A DNA stretch of 10,837 nucleotides from Actinomycetales bacterium (lineage in GTDB: Bacteria > Actinomycetota > Actinomycetes > Actinomycetales > Actinomycetaceae). Location: assembly GCA_022838965.1 (NCBI GenBank), contig JALHDK010000073.1, forward strand, positions 1 to 10,837. Reading direction: 5' to 3'. The notes beneath the pieces were generated by a model. It worked only from the letters and a program-made list of their open reading frames with translations, ran no database searches and was not told the DNA's origin. Shown piece by piece: positions 1 to 5,995 of this stretch (its first letter is position 1; each line of letters starts with the position of its first letter). Made by a program: the position numbers and the translations under genes.

Positions 1-8
1 GCTCCAGC

Positions 9-743
9 ATGATTCCCCAGGCCGTCGTGGTCAGTGGCCGCACCGTGACCATGCTGGCGTCCTCCGGCATGCTCGTGGCGGTGGCCGCCACGAGCGCCAC
101 GGCGGGCCCGGTCGCCGCTCCCCGCGCCCAGCCCGCGGACGCCCGCCCCGCCGAGGTTTCCGTGAGCGCCGAGGCCCGCGCCCGGCTCCTCACCGCCCCG
201 GTCGTGCGCGTCCCGGCCGACGTGGCGTGGGACTCCGTCGCCCTGACGGCGACGGCGAAGCCCGCGCCACCGCCGCCGCCCCCGGAGCCGCGGCCTGTCC
301 CCCGCGTCGCCCGCACCAGCACGCGGCCCGCGACGCCCGCCACCACCACACGGACCGCCGCCCCGGCCCCCGCCCCCGTCCGGAAGCCGGCGCCGGCCCC
401 GTTGGCGTCGTCGAGCGCGATCGTCAACTTCGCCCGGCAGTTCATCGGCACTCCGTACGTGTACGGCGGCACCACCCCCGCGGGCTTCGACTGCTCGGGC
501 TTCACCCAGTACGTGTACGCCCACTTCGGGATCTCGCTGCCCCGGACCTCCAGCGCCCAGGGCAGCGTCGGGGTGCGGGTCTCGGCAGCGGAGGCCCAGC
601 CCGGCGACCTCGTCTGGGCCCCCGGTCACGTGGGGATCTACACGGGCAACGGCAACCACATCGCCGCCCGCAATCCGGGCACGCCGCTCTACGAGGGCCC
701 GCTCTACATGACCAACCCGGTCTTCATCCGGGTGACGGGATAA
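9..743 (+). CDS. Secreted C40 family (NlpC/P60) peptidase
   Basis: Probable cell-wall endopeptidase that cleaves peptidoglycan stem peptides outside the membrane. Residues about 15-32 are hydrophobic and end in an Ala-rich stretch, like a signal peptide. Residues about 33-135 are a low-complexity Pro/Ala/Arg/Thr linker that includes a run of prolines. The NlpC/P60 domain fills residues about 137-244. Its catalytic Cys162 sits in DCSG after a GTPYVYGG block; His207 is in GHVGIY and His217 in NHIAA, giving the usual Cys-His-His set. No SH3b, LysM or coiled-coil domain is visible. The frame is open to the left edge and the signal lacks early basic residues, so the true start may be upstream of the window. 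The gene ends in TAA, and the next gene lies 77 nt downstream under what looks like its own promoter. The catalytic domain is clear; substrate bond and start are not. Confidence 0.88.
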   Translation: MIPQAVVVSGRTVTMLASSGMLVAVAATSATAGPVAAPRAQPADARPAEVSVSAEARARLLTAPVVRVPADVAWDSVALTATAKPAPPPPPPEPRPVPRVARTSTRPATPATTTRTAAPAPAPVRKPAPAPLASSSAIVNFARQFIGTPYVYGGTTPAGFDCSGFTQYVYAHFGISLPRTSSAQGSVGVRVSAAEAQPGDLVWAPGHVGIYTGNGNHIAARNPGTPLYEGPLYMTNPVFIRVTG

Positions 744-769
744 CGGATCGTCCCATCTGCGGGGTGGGC

Positions 770-775
770 TAACCT
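770..775 (+). promoter_or_regulatory. Candidate -10 box (TAACCT) for the amylase-gdx unit
   Basis: TAACCT matches the actinobacterial TANNNT pattern and lies 45 nt upstream of the amylase ATG. Transcription would begin near 782, leaving a leader of about 40 nt that contains the ribosome-binding site. No convincing -35 box is visible. The same hexamer, also preceded by GGC, occurs before the DUF3883 gene. Confidence 0.35.
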
Positions 776-805
776 CACCAGTGGCGGTGAGGTCGGCCTA
801 CCCGC

Positions 806-813
806 AGAAGGAG
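806..813 (+). promoter_or_regulatory. Ribosome-binding site of the amylase gene
   Basis: AGAAGGAG lies 7 nt before the ATG at 821 and is a good Shine-Dalgarno match. It decides the start: the GTG at 781 is in another frame and has no such site. Confidence 0.7.
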
Positions 814-820
814 CCCCAGG

Positions 821-2014
821 ATGAGCTGGACAGACCATGTGATCTGGTGGCACGTGTACCCGTTGCGGTTCGTGGACGCCGAACCCCGGTACACGTCCCA
901 GGTCACACACCGTTTCGGACGCCTGGTGAACTGGCTGGACTACGCCCTCGAACTCGGCACCAACGGCCTGCTGCTCGCCCCCATCTTCGCCTCCGTCTCG
1001 CACGGCTACGACACGCTGGACCACTTCCGCATCGACCCGCGGCTCGGGGACGACGCCGACTTCGACGAGTTCCTGCGGCAGGCGAAGTCGCGGGGGTTCC
1101 GGGTGGTCCTCGACGGCGTGTTCAACCACCTGAGCGAGGACCACGAGATCGTGCGGCGCGCGCGGGCGGCAGGACCCGACTCCGAGGCGGGCCGCTGGCT
1201 GAAGTGGGAGCACGGGAGCCCGCGGTGTTTCGAGGGCAACTTCGATCTCGTGGAGCTGAACTTCAGCCACCCGCCGGTCCAGGACTACGTGGTGCAGGTG
1301 ATGACCCACTGGCTGGCACGCGGGATCGACGGCTGGCGGCTGGACGCCGCTTTCGCCACGGGCGACGCTGTCTGGCGTCCGATCCTCGACCGGGTGCGGG
1401 CCGGGTACCCGGAGATGTGGATCGTGGCCGAGCTGATCCAGGCGGACTACGTCACCTTCGTGGAGCGATCCGGCGTGGACTCGGTGACGCAGTACGAGCT
1501 GTGGAAGGCCATCTGGAGCTGCCGGCACGCCGAGTTCACCGCCCACTTCCGACCGCAGACCTTCCTCGGGAACCACGACACCACCCGCATCGCCACCAAG
1601 CTCACCGACCCCCGTCACCTGCCACTCGCCGTGGCCCTGCTGATGACGCTGCCGGGCATCCCGTCGATCTACTCCGGCGACGAACAGGGCTTCACCGGCG
1701 AGAAGCTCAACCAGCCGCACGGCGACGACGCCGTCCGACCCCCGTTCCCGGCCACGCCCGCGGAACTCCTCCCCTACGGCGCGACGACGTTCGCGACGTA
1801 CCAGCGGCTGTTGGCGCTGCGCCGTCGCCATCCGTGGCTCGTGGACGCCACGATCACCATCGCGGACCTCAGCAACGAGACGATGCGTCTCCAGCTGAGT
1901 GGCGAGGGTCACTCGCTGACGCTCGCGCTCAACGTCTCCGACACGCCCGTGGTGCTGGGGGGCCTGCGGGTGGGGCCCCACGACCACATGATCGCGGAGG
2001 GCCTCAACGGCTAG
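821..2014 (+). CDS. Alpha-amylase family (GH13) glycoside hydrolase
   Basis: Retaining alpha-glucan or alpha-glucoside hydrolase/transferase of family GH13; 397 residues with no signal peptide, so probably cytoplasmic. The four GH13 regions are present in order: region I DGVFNH (Asp98 to His103), region II GWRLDAA with nucleophile Asp175, region III VAEL with acid/base Glu204, and region IV FLGNHD with Asp253. The catalytic triad is intact. The region between the start of the barrel and region I is short, and the C-terminal beta domain is reduced to about 60-70 residues, so this is smaller than most alpha-amylases and resembles the compact proteins annotated simply as alpha-amylase family protein in actinobacteria. 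Maltogenic or alpha-glucosidase activity is possible; the exact substrate cannot be read from the sequence. A strong Shine-Dalgarno fixes the start. The Gdx gene follows after 11 nt, suggesting one transcript. Confidence 0.9.
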   Translation: MSWTDHVIWWHVYPLRFVDAEPRYTSQVTHRFGRLVNWLDYALELGTNGLLLAPIFASVSHGYDTLDHFRIDPRLGDDADFDEFLRQAKSRGFRVVLDGVFNHLSEDHEIVRRARAAGPDSEAGRWLKWEHGSPRCFEGNFDLVELNFSHPPVQDYVVQVMTHWLARGIDGWRLDAAFATGDAVWRPILDRVRAGYPEMWIVAELIQADYVTFVERSGVDSVTQYELWKAIWSCRHAEFTAHFRPQTFLGNHDTTRIATKLTDPRHLPLAVALLMTLPGIPSIYSGDEQGFTGEKLNQPHGDDAVRPPFPATPAELLPYGATTFATYQRLLALRRRHPWLVDATITIADLSNETMRLQLSGEGHSLTLALNVSDTPVVLGGLRVGPHDHMIAEGLNG

Positions 2015-2025
2015 GCTCGGCGCTC

Positions 2026-2340
2026 ATGTCGTGGTTGGTTCTTGTGGTGTCGGGCATGTTCGAGGCGGTGTGGGCGGTCGCCCTGAGCCGGTCCGAGGGG
2101 TTCACGCGGCTCGTGCCGTCCGTGGTCTTCGTGGTGGCACTGGTGATCAGCATGGGCGGGCTCGCCTGGGCGATGAAGGAGCTGCCGGTCGGCACGTCCT
2201 ACGCCGTGTGGGTGGCGATCGGTGCGGTGCTCGCCGTCGTGTACTCCATGGCCACGGGCCAGGAGCCCGTCACGGTGCTCCGGGTGCTGTTCCTCGCGAT
2301 GATCGTCGGAGGTGTGGTGGGGCTCCGACTGACGGAGTGA
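2026..2340 (+). CDS. SMR family guanidinium exporter (Gdx/SugE type)
   Basis: Small multidrug resistance transporter of 104 residues with four membrane helices, expected to work as a dual-topology dimer exchanging protons for guanidinium ions. Residues typical of the Gdx (SugE) branch rather than the EmrE/Qac branch are in register: Gly10, the essential Glu13, Trp16, Ala17, Ser42, and the GTSYAVW block with Tyr59, Ala60 and Trp62. Position 101, usually Lys in Gdx proteins, is Arg here, and position 39 is Leu. The ATG lies 11 nt after the amylase stop with no clear Shine-Dalgarno, so translation probably depends on readthrough of ribosomes from upstream. I see no room for a guanidine riboswitch before it. 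The family call is firm, the subtype likely, and actual guanidinium transport is inferred from the residues. Confidence 0.9.
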   Translation: MSWLVLVVSGMFEAVWAVALSRSEGFTRLVPSVVFVVALVISMGGLAWAMKELPVGTSYAVWVAIGAVLAVVYSMATGQEPVTVLRVLFLAMIVGGVVGLRLTE

Positions 2341-2373
2341 GCCTCCGCTCGCACGGAGTGAGCCTCCGCTCGC
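2332..2373. repeat. Two exact tandem copies of a 21-bp repeat over the gdx stop codon
   Basis: Positions 2332-2352 and 2353-2373 are identical and begin ACGGAGTGAGCC. The first copy contains the gdx TGA stop. Each copy holds CGGAG and CTCCG separated by 5 nt, and a further CTCCG lies upstream at 2323-2327, so several short alternative hairpins can form. The element sits between two convergent genes and may contribute to transcription termination, but there is no T-tract. Confidence 0.75.
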
Positions 2374-2417
2374 GGGGTGACCGGCGGCCGCGGGGTGACC
2401 GGCGCGGGGTGGCCGGG
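2373..2417. repeat. Degenerate GC-rich direct repeats (CGGGGTGACCGG type)
   Basis: CGGGGTGACCGGCG occurs at 2373-2386 and 2391-2404, followed by a diverged copy, CGGGGTGGCCGGG, at 2405-2417. With the adjoining 21-bp repeats it fills most of the gap between the convergent gdx and pRiA4b genes. No reading frame in it looks coding. Confidence 0.6.
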
Positions 2418-2442
2418 TGTGCGGCGGCCCGTGGGGGAGGAA

Positions 2443-4056
2443 TCAGGGCCGCCGGGCGAGCTCCGCTAGCGCCTCGCTCACCTCTCCGGCGCTGAAGCGC
2501 GCCGGGTCGAAGCCTGCGAGGCCCTCCGGGTCCATCCCCCACATGGTTGCGAGCCACTCCAGCGAGGACTCGTGCTCGGCGTGCGTGGGGTCGGCCAGCG
2601 CCGCGAGGAGTTCCTGCCAGCCCCAGACGCCGCCGCAGTCGTCGGGTGGCGCCGCGCGGCGCCCGCCCGTGCAGCGCGGGTAGCTCGTGCCGGCCTCCGA
2701 GGGGAGGAGCTTCTCCACCAGGATGACGTGCTCCCAGTTGTCCCCGAAGTCGTACGTGTAGGTGAGCTTCCCGCCCACCGGCGCCACCTTGAGGAGTTTG
2801 ACACCCCGTTCCGACCGGTACCCCAGCTCGGGCTCCGGGATGCCGTAGACCTCGTCCGCGGTCTCGAAGCAGTGGAGGTGCCAGCCACCCCAGTCGAATG
2901 CCACCTGCAGCACCTCGTGGAGCTTGTCCAGGGTGATGGTCGCGGGCACCTCGAGACGGCGCCAGATCGGCGGCTTGGAGCCCTTCAGCGTCACCTTGAG
3001 CTGCAGGATCTCGCGCGGGCGCCTCTGCCGCGGTTTCGGGGTCGGCTGGGGTGCCCGACCGGTGCCCGGGTGGCCCGCGGCCGTCCCGGCGTCACGTGGG
3101 GCGGCGTCGTCGTCGGCCGGCAGGGTGAGCCGGGCCCCGAGAAGGTGCGCAAGACCGGTGACGCCGTCCGCCTGGTCGAGGTCTCCGGGGCATGGCTCGT
3201 GGTGCACGGCCTCCAGCAGCGCGGCGCGGGCCTCGCTCCAGGACACCTCGTCAAGCACCGTGCCGGGGGTCCGGGACGCCTCGCGCCGGATCCAGGTCCA
3301 GGCCTTGTCCGGGTCCTCGGCGACGTAACTGTCCTTGATGCCGCCGCCCAGCTCGTGATCGATCAGCACGGAGAGCACGTGCCGGCGGCGGCCGTAGGCG
3401 AACACCATGTGGAGCGATTCCTGGCTGCCGTGGATGTCGCCGAACCGCCAGGCCCGCTCGAAGGTCGGTCGCCCGATGGTCCGGGCCCAGACCGGATCGG
3501 GAACGCCGGATGCGGCGATCTCGTCCGCCGCGGCCGTGATCTCGACGGCGAAGTCTTCGGTCGCGAAGGTTGCCAGCGTGCGCAGGACCGCGAGGGCCTC
3601 GGGTGTGCGCTGCGCGGCGGTGTAGTGGACGAGGAGCGCGAAGAGGGCATCGAACGGCTCGGCCTGCGTGGGCTCCCCGACCTCGGAAACGGCGGGCTCC
3701 CCGACCTCGGACACGGCGGGCTCCCCGAACTCGGCCGCCACCTCGGCGAGTTCCTCCTCGAGGTCACCGAGCAGCTCACTGGCGTGCATCTCGGCATCCA
3801 GCGGCCAGCGTGCTGCTGCGATACCGTCGGCCAGAGCCGCGACAAGTGAGGCGAGCAGGTCCTCCAGGTCCGGGGTCTCGTCGTCCTCCGGCGCGGGGGA
3901 CTCGGCGGAGGGTGGTGCGGGTGTCGGTCCGGGGGACTCGGCGGAGGGTGGTGCGGGTGTCGGTCCGGGCTGGTGCGTGGGTTCCGGGTCGGCCGCAGCC
4001 GCCGCGAAGTCCGTTCCCCCCCACCACGCGCAGGCGCCGATCACCCCGTGGTTCAT
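2443..4056 (-). CDS. Plasmid pRiA4b ORF-3 family protein
   Basis: Function unknown. The C-terminal part, residues about 348-537, is a pRiA4b ORF-3-like domain. It starts with ILQLKVTLKGSKPPIWRRLE, then has HEVLQVAFDWGGWHLHCF, a TYTYDFGDNWEH block and a CTGGRRAAPPDDCGG segment with two cysteines, all characteristic of the family. Residues about 190-310 hold a second conserved part with HMVFAYGRRRHVLSVLIDHELGG and IKDSYV, which I recall from longer actinobacterial members. Residues about 20-60 are Pro/Ala/Ser rich with a 12-residue unit repeated, and residues about 105-130 repeat the unit EVGEPAVS, so the N-terminal third looks like a flexible acidic linker. The chosen ATG has only a weak GACGGA ahead of it; the GTG at 4044 is an alternative, and a different-frame ATG at 4072 fits a leaderless start better. 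The gene is transcribed divergently from the HAD gene. Confidence 0.85.
   Translation of the reverse strand: MNHGVIGACAWWGGTDFAAAAADPEPTHQPGPTPAPPSAESPGPTPAPPSAESPAPEDDETPDLEDLLASLVAALADGIAAARWPLDAEMHASELLGDLEEELAEVAAEFGEPAVSEVGEPAVSEVGEPTQAEPFDALFALLVHYTAAQRTPEALAVLRTLATFATEDFAVEITAAADEIAASGVPDPVWARTIGRPTFERAWRFGDIHGSQESLHMVFAYGRRRHVLSVLIDHELGGGIKDSYVAEDPDKAWTWIRREASRTPGTVLDEVSWSEARAALLEAVHHEPCPGDLDQADGVTGLAHLLGARLTLPADDDAAPRDAGTAAGHPGTGRAPQPTPKPRQRRPREILQLKVTLKGSKPPIWRRLEVPATITLDKLHEVLQVAFDWGGWHLHCFETADEVYGIPEPELGYRSERGVKLLKVAPVGGKLTYTYDFGDNWEHVILVEKLLPSEAGTSYPRCTGGRRAAPPDDCGGVWGWQELLAALADPTHAEHESSLEWLATMWGMDPEGLAGFDPARFSAGEVSEALAELARRP
3671..3734. repeat. 24-bp tandem repeat, about 2.7 copies, inside the pRiA4b gene
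   Basis: Units at 3671-3694 and 3695-3718 differ at one base (GGAAAC against GGACAC). A partial unit follows at 3719-3734. On the minus strand they encode the eight-residue repeat EVGEPAVS. The repeat stays in frame, so copy-number change would lengthen or shorten an acidic linker without breaking the protein. Confidence 0.8.
3895..3966. repeat. 36-bp exact tandem repeat, two copies, inside the pRiA4b gene
   Basis: Positions 3895-3930 and 3931-3966 are identical at every base. On the minus strand they encode two copies of the 12-residue unit GPTPAPPSAESP. Perfect identity at silent positions points to a recent duplication or slippage event. Confidence 0.85.
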
Positions 4057-4079
4057 TCCGTCGTGTCGCCATGGGCTTG

Positions 4080-4085
4080 ATTGTG
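4080..4085 (-). promoter_or_regulatory. Candidate -10 box (CACAAT) for the pRiA4b gene
   Basis: Read on the minus strand, CACAAT lies 7 nt before an ATG at 4072 and 23 nt before the annotated ATG at 4056. It is the only -10-like hexamer I see upstream of this gene. No clear -35 box is visible. Confidence 0.3.
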
Positions 4086-4130
4086 TCAGGATGCGGCGGC
4101 GGATGACGATTGCGACCGGTCGGCGCCGGT

Positions 4131-4146
4131 GAACACCTGAACACCT
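4131..4146. repeat. Tandem 8-bp repeat GAACACCT x2 in the divergent control region
   Basis: GAACACCTGAACACCT is two back-to-back copies of an octamer between the divergent pRiA4b and HAD genes, immediately left of the first CCTCCCGGGA palindrome. It may be a binding site for a regulator, but no known box matches it to my knowledge. Confidence 0.5.
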
Positions 4147-4195
4147 TCCTCCCGGGAGGGTTTGTTCGGGTGGGGGTGGGTGTTTCCTCCCGGGA
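4146..4195. promoter_or_regulatory. Pair of TTCCTCCCGGGA sites, possible operator
   Basis: The 12-mer TTCCTCCCGGGA occurs at 4146-4157 and again at 4184-4195, 38 nt apart. The left site contains the perfect palindrome CCTCCCGGGAGG (4148-4159); the right one has the TCCCGGGA core. The right copy ends 6 nt before the putative -10 box of the HAD gene, where a bound repressor would block RNA polymerase. The repeat and symmetry are seen directly; the operator role is inferred. Confidence 0.45.
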
Positions 4196-4200
4196 AGCGG

Positions 4201-4206
4201 GACAAT
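4201..4206 (+). promoter_or_regulatory. Candidate -10 box (GACAAT) for a leaderless HAD transcript
   Basis: GACAAT ends exactly 6 nt before the GTG at 4213, the spacing expected when transcription begins at the first base of the start codon. No Shine-Dalgarno precedes that GTG, which supports a leaderless start. No strong -35 box is visible. Confidence 0.45.
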
Positions 4207-4212
4207 GACGGG

Positions 4213-5067
4213 GTGACCGAACCCAGGGCGATCTTCCTCGACTTCGACGGCACCTACGCGGACGCGGGCGTGGTTCCCCGCGGACATGTCGCGGCCGTCC
4301 GGGCAGCGCGGGCGGCGGGCAACATGGTGTTGTTGTGCACCGGACGGCCCAAGGCGATGCTGACGGACCACGTCCTGGAGGCCGGATTCGACGGAATCGT
4401 GGCAGCCGCAGGCGGCTACGTCGAGGTGGCGGGGGAGGTGCTGGTGGACACCCGCTTCCCGGCGGGGCTGGCCGCCGCCACGATCCGTGTCCTCGATGCC
4501 CACGACGTGGCCTATCTTCTCGAGGCCCCGGAGGCTGTCTACGGACGCCCCGGCGTCGCGGAACGGCTCGCGGCCGTGCTCGTGGATCACTTCGCGGACC
4601 CACCGGGACAGGGTGGACCGCAGGACATCCTCGCGAAGCTGGAGACGTCGGAGGATCTGTCCGGCGTGTCCTTCGGAAAGGTCACCTTCTTCGACTCCCC
4701 GGTTGCGGGTGCGGTGCTCGCGGCGGAGATCGGTGAGGGGATCGGCCTTCTGCCGAGCTCCATCCACGGACTGGGTGACTCCGCCGGCGAGCTCCACCTT
4801 CCCGGCGTGCACAAGGCGGGGGGTATGGCCGTGGTCGCCGAACGCTTCGGACTCGAGCGCCGCCAGCTGGTCGCCTTCGGGGACGGCCTGAACGACGTCG
4901 AGATGCTCGAATACGCGGGGCTCGGGGTGGCGATCGAGGGATCGCATCCCGACGTCGTCGCGGTGGCCGACCACATGGCTGCCGGTCCCGAGCGGGAGGG
5001 TCTGCTGGCGGCGTTCGTCGAGCTCGGACTCGCCGGTCGTCGCGAGGCGGCAGAGGATCGTGGCTAA
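4213..5067 (+). CDS. HAD superfamily (Cof-type) phosphatase
   Basis: Predicted cytoplasmic Mg2+-dependent phosphatase of 284 residues, acting on a small phosphorylated metabolite such as a sugar phosphate. All four HAD motifs are present: motif I LDFDGT with nucleophile Asp10 and general acid Asp12; motif II LLCTGR with Thr43; motif III Lys201 in GVHKAGG; motif IV GDGLNDVEML with Asp224 and Asp228. The long insert between motifs II and III is the C2 cap typical of Cof/YidA-type enzymes and sets substrate choice, which cannot be read here. The GTG at 4213 is preferred because a -10-like GACAAT lies 6 nt upstream and conserved motif I starts nine residues in; an in-frame ATG at 4162 would add 17 residues of unconvincing sequence. 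The stop TAA is shared with the predicted -10 box of the DUF3883 gene. Confidence 0.88.
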   Translation: MTEPRAIFLDFDGTYADAGVVPRGHVAAVRAARAAGNMVLLCTGRPKAMLTDHVLEAGFDGIVAAAGGYVEVAGEVLVDTRFPAGLAAATIRVLDAHDVAYLLEAPEAVYGRPGVAERLAAVLVDHFADPPGQGGPQDILAKLETSEDLSGVSFGKVTFFDSPVAGAVLAAEIGEGIGLLPSSIHGLGDSAGELHLPGVHKAGGMAVVAERFGLERRQLVAFGDGLNDVEMLEYAGLGVAIEGSHPDVVAVADHMAAGPEREGLLAAFVELGLAGRREAAEDRG

Positions 5068-5070
5068 CCT
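5065..5070 (+). promoter_or_regulatory. Candidate -10 box (TAACCT) built on the HAD stop codon
   Basis: The first three bases are the TAA stop of the HAD gene. The hexamer ends 6 nt before the GTG at 5077, the spacing of leaderless actinobacterial promoters. GGTGAGG between them could instead serve as a very close Shine-Dalgarno. Confidence 0.45.
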
Positions 5071-5076
5071 GGTGAG

Positions 5077-5934
5077 GTGGGGCGACGCGACTGGGATGAC
5101 GCGGAGATCAAGGCCACGCTCGACGCCTACTTCCGGCTGCTCGAGGCGGAGCTGGCCGACGCGCCGTTGCAGAAGTCGACGGAGAACGCCCGGGTCCGGG
5201 AAACCGTGAACCGGAGCCGGGGGGCGGTCGAGTTCAAGTTCCAGAACGTCAGTGCCGTTCTTCGTGACCTCCATGTCTACTGGGTGGAGGGATACAAACC
5301 ACGGGGCAACTACCAGGGCGCGCTGCGTGACGCGGTCATCGAACGACTCGCCGCCGATTCGAGGATTGAGGAATCCATGCTCAAGCGCCTGGAAGAGCCT
5401 CTCGACGAGCGGATCGCGGCAGACATCCAGTGGGACCTGACGAGCCCACCTTCCATCCCGATGGCCCCCGCTCTCGACAGGAAGATCCGCAGGGCCGTCA
5501 AACACGACTTCGTGGCACTCGAAGCGCGGCGCCGGGATCTGGGACTCGCCGGCGAGGAAGCGGTGGTGCGCTGGGAGAGGGAACGCCTGGAACGGGCCGG
5601 GTACCCTCGGCTGGCCCGCCGGGTTCGCCACGTATCGGTCGATGAGGGCGATGGTCTGGGCTACGACATCCTGTCCTTCGATCCGGGAGGCGAGGAGAGG
5701 TTCATCGAGGTCAAGACCACCCGGCAGGGTGTGGAGTGGCCATTCCTGGTGTCGCGGAACGAAGTGGAGTTCAGCTCGGAGGAAGCGGACCGGTTCTCCC
5801 TCTACAGGGTCTTCGACTTCGGGAAGGCTCCCCGCGCGGGCGAACGGCGCCACCTTGGCCTCTACGTCCTCCCGGGCTCCCTGGAGCGCACCTGTTCCCT
5901 CCGCCCCGAGGTGTACCAGGGGCTCCCGAGGTAG
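5077..5934 (+). CDS. DUF3883 domain protein, PD-(D/E)XK nuclease-like
   Basis: Protein of 285 residues in two parts. Residues about 1-90 (DDAEIKATLDAYFRLLEAEL, SRGAVEFKFQNVSAVL, GYKPRGNYQGAL) match an N-terminal region that I recall from HNH-type restriction-like endonucleases. After a charged helical stretch, residues about 160-285 form a DUF3883 domain. It shows GYDILSF with Asp197, then FIEVKTT with Glu211 and Lys213, then PFLVSRNEVEFS. The D...ExK spacing is that of a PD-(D/E)XK nuclease core, and the putative metal-binding residues are intact. DNA cleavage, perhaps of modified or foreign DNA, is inferred from family membership. There is no methyltransferase, helicase or second nuclease nearby, so it is not part of a recognisable restriction operon in this window. 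It follows the HAD gene by 9 nt but may have its own leaderless promoter. Lysine AAA and GTT/CTT codons appear slightly more often than in the amylase gene. Confidence 0.8.
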   Translation: MGRRDWDDAEIKATLDAYFRLLEAELADAPLQKSTENARVRETVNRSRGAVEFKFQNVSAVLRDLHVYWVEGYKPRGNYQGALRDAVIERLAADSRIEESMLKRLEEPLDERIAADIQWDLTSPPSIPMAPALDRKIRRAVKHDFVALEARRRDLGLAGEEAVVRWERERLERAGYPRLARRVRHVSVDEGDGLGYDILSFDPGGEERFIEVKTTRQGVEWPFLVSRNEVEFSSEEADRFSLYRVFDFGKAPRAGERRHLGLYVLPGSLERTCSLRPEVYQGLPR

Positions 5935-5969
5935 CGGCAGCCACCGGCCGTCGCGAGCCGATCGTCCCG

Positions 5970-5994
5970 GCTCTCCGGCGGGTCGTCCGGGAGC
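5970..5994. terminator. Candidate hairpin between convergent genes
   Basis: Eight base pairs form between 5970-5978 and 5987-5994 around an 8-nt loop, with one bulged T at 5974. It lies in the 61-nt gap between the DUF3883 and CDF-like genes, where a terminator for both directions is expected. There is no T-tract on either side. Confidence 0.3.
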
Positions 5995-5995
5995 G

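Noticed and set aside
704..1987. Long minus-strand open frame opposite the amylase gene.
   Set aside because: Composition is that of an antisense shadow, with no domain, no ribosome-binding site and complete overlap with a well-supported enzyme gene.
781..2025. Open frame from a GTG at 781 running through the amylase gene into the gdx frame.
   Set aside because: Its translation over the amylase region is Arg/Pro-rich shadow sequence; only the part from the ATG at 2026 resembles a real protein. The amylase frame has a strong ribosome-binding site and intact catalytic motifs.
2015..2025. Guanidine riboswitch before the gdx gene.
   Set aside because: Only 11 nt separate it from the amylase stop, and the amylase leader at 776-820 shows no riboswitch-like structure.
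4057..5853. Upstream extension of the pRiA4b frame to a much larger protein on the minus strand.
   Set aside because: The extra ~600 residues lie antisense to the HAD and DUF3883 genes, show no recognisable domain, and would leave no promoter; a result of high GC content.
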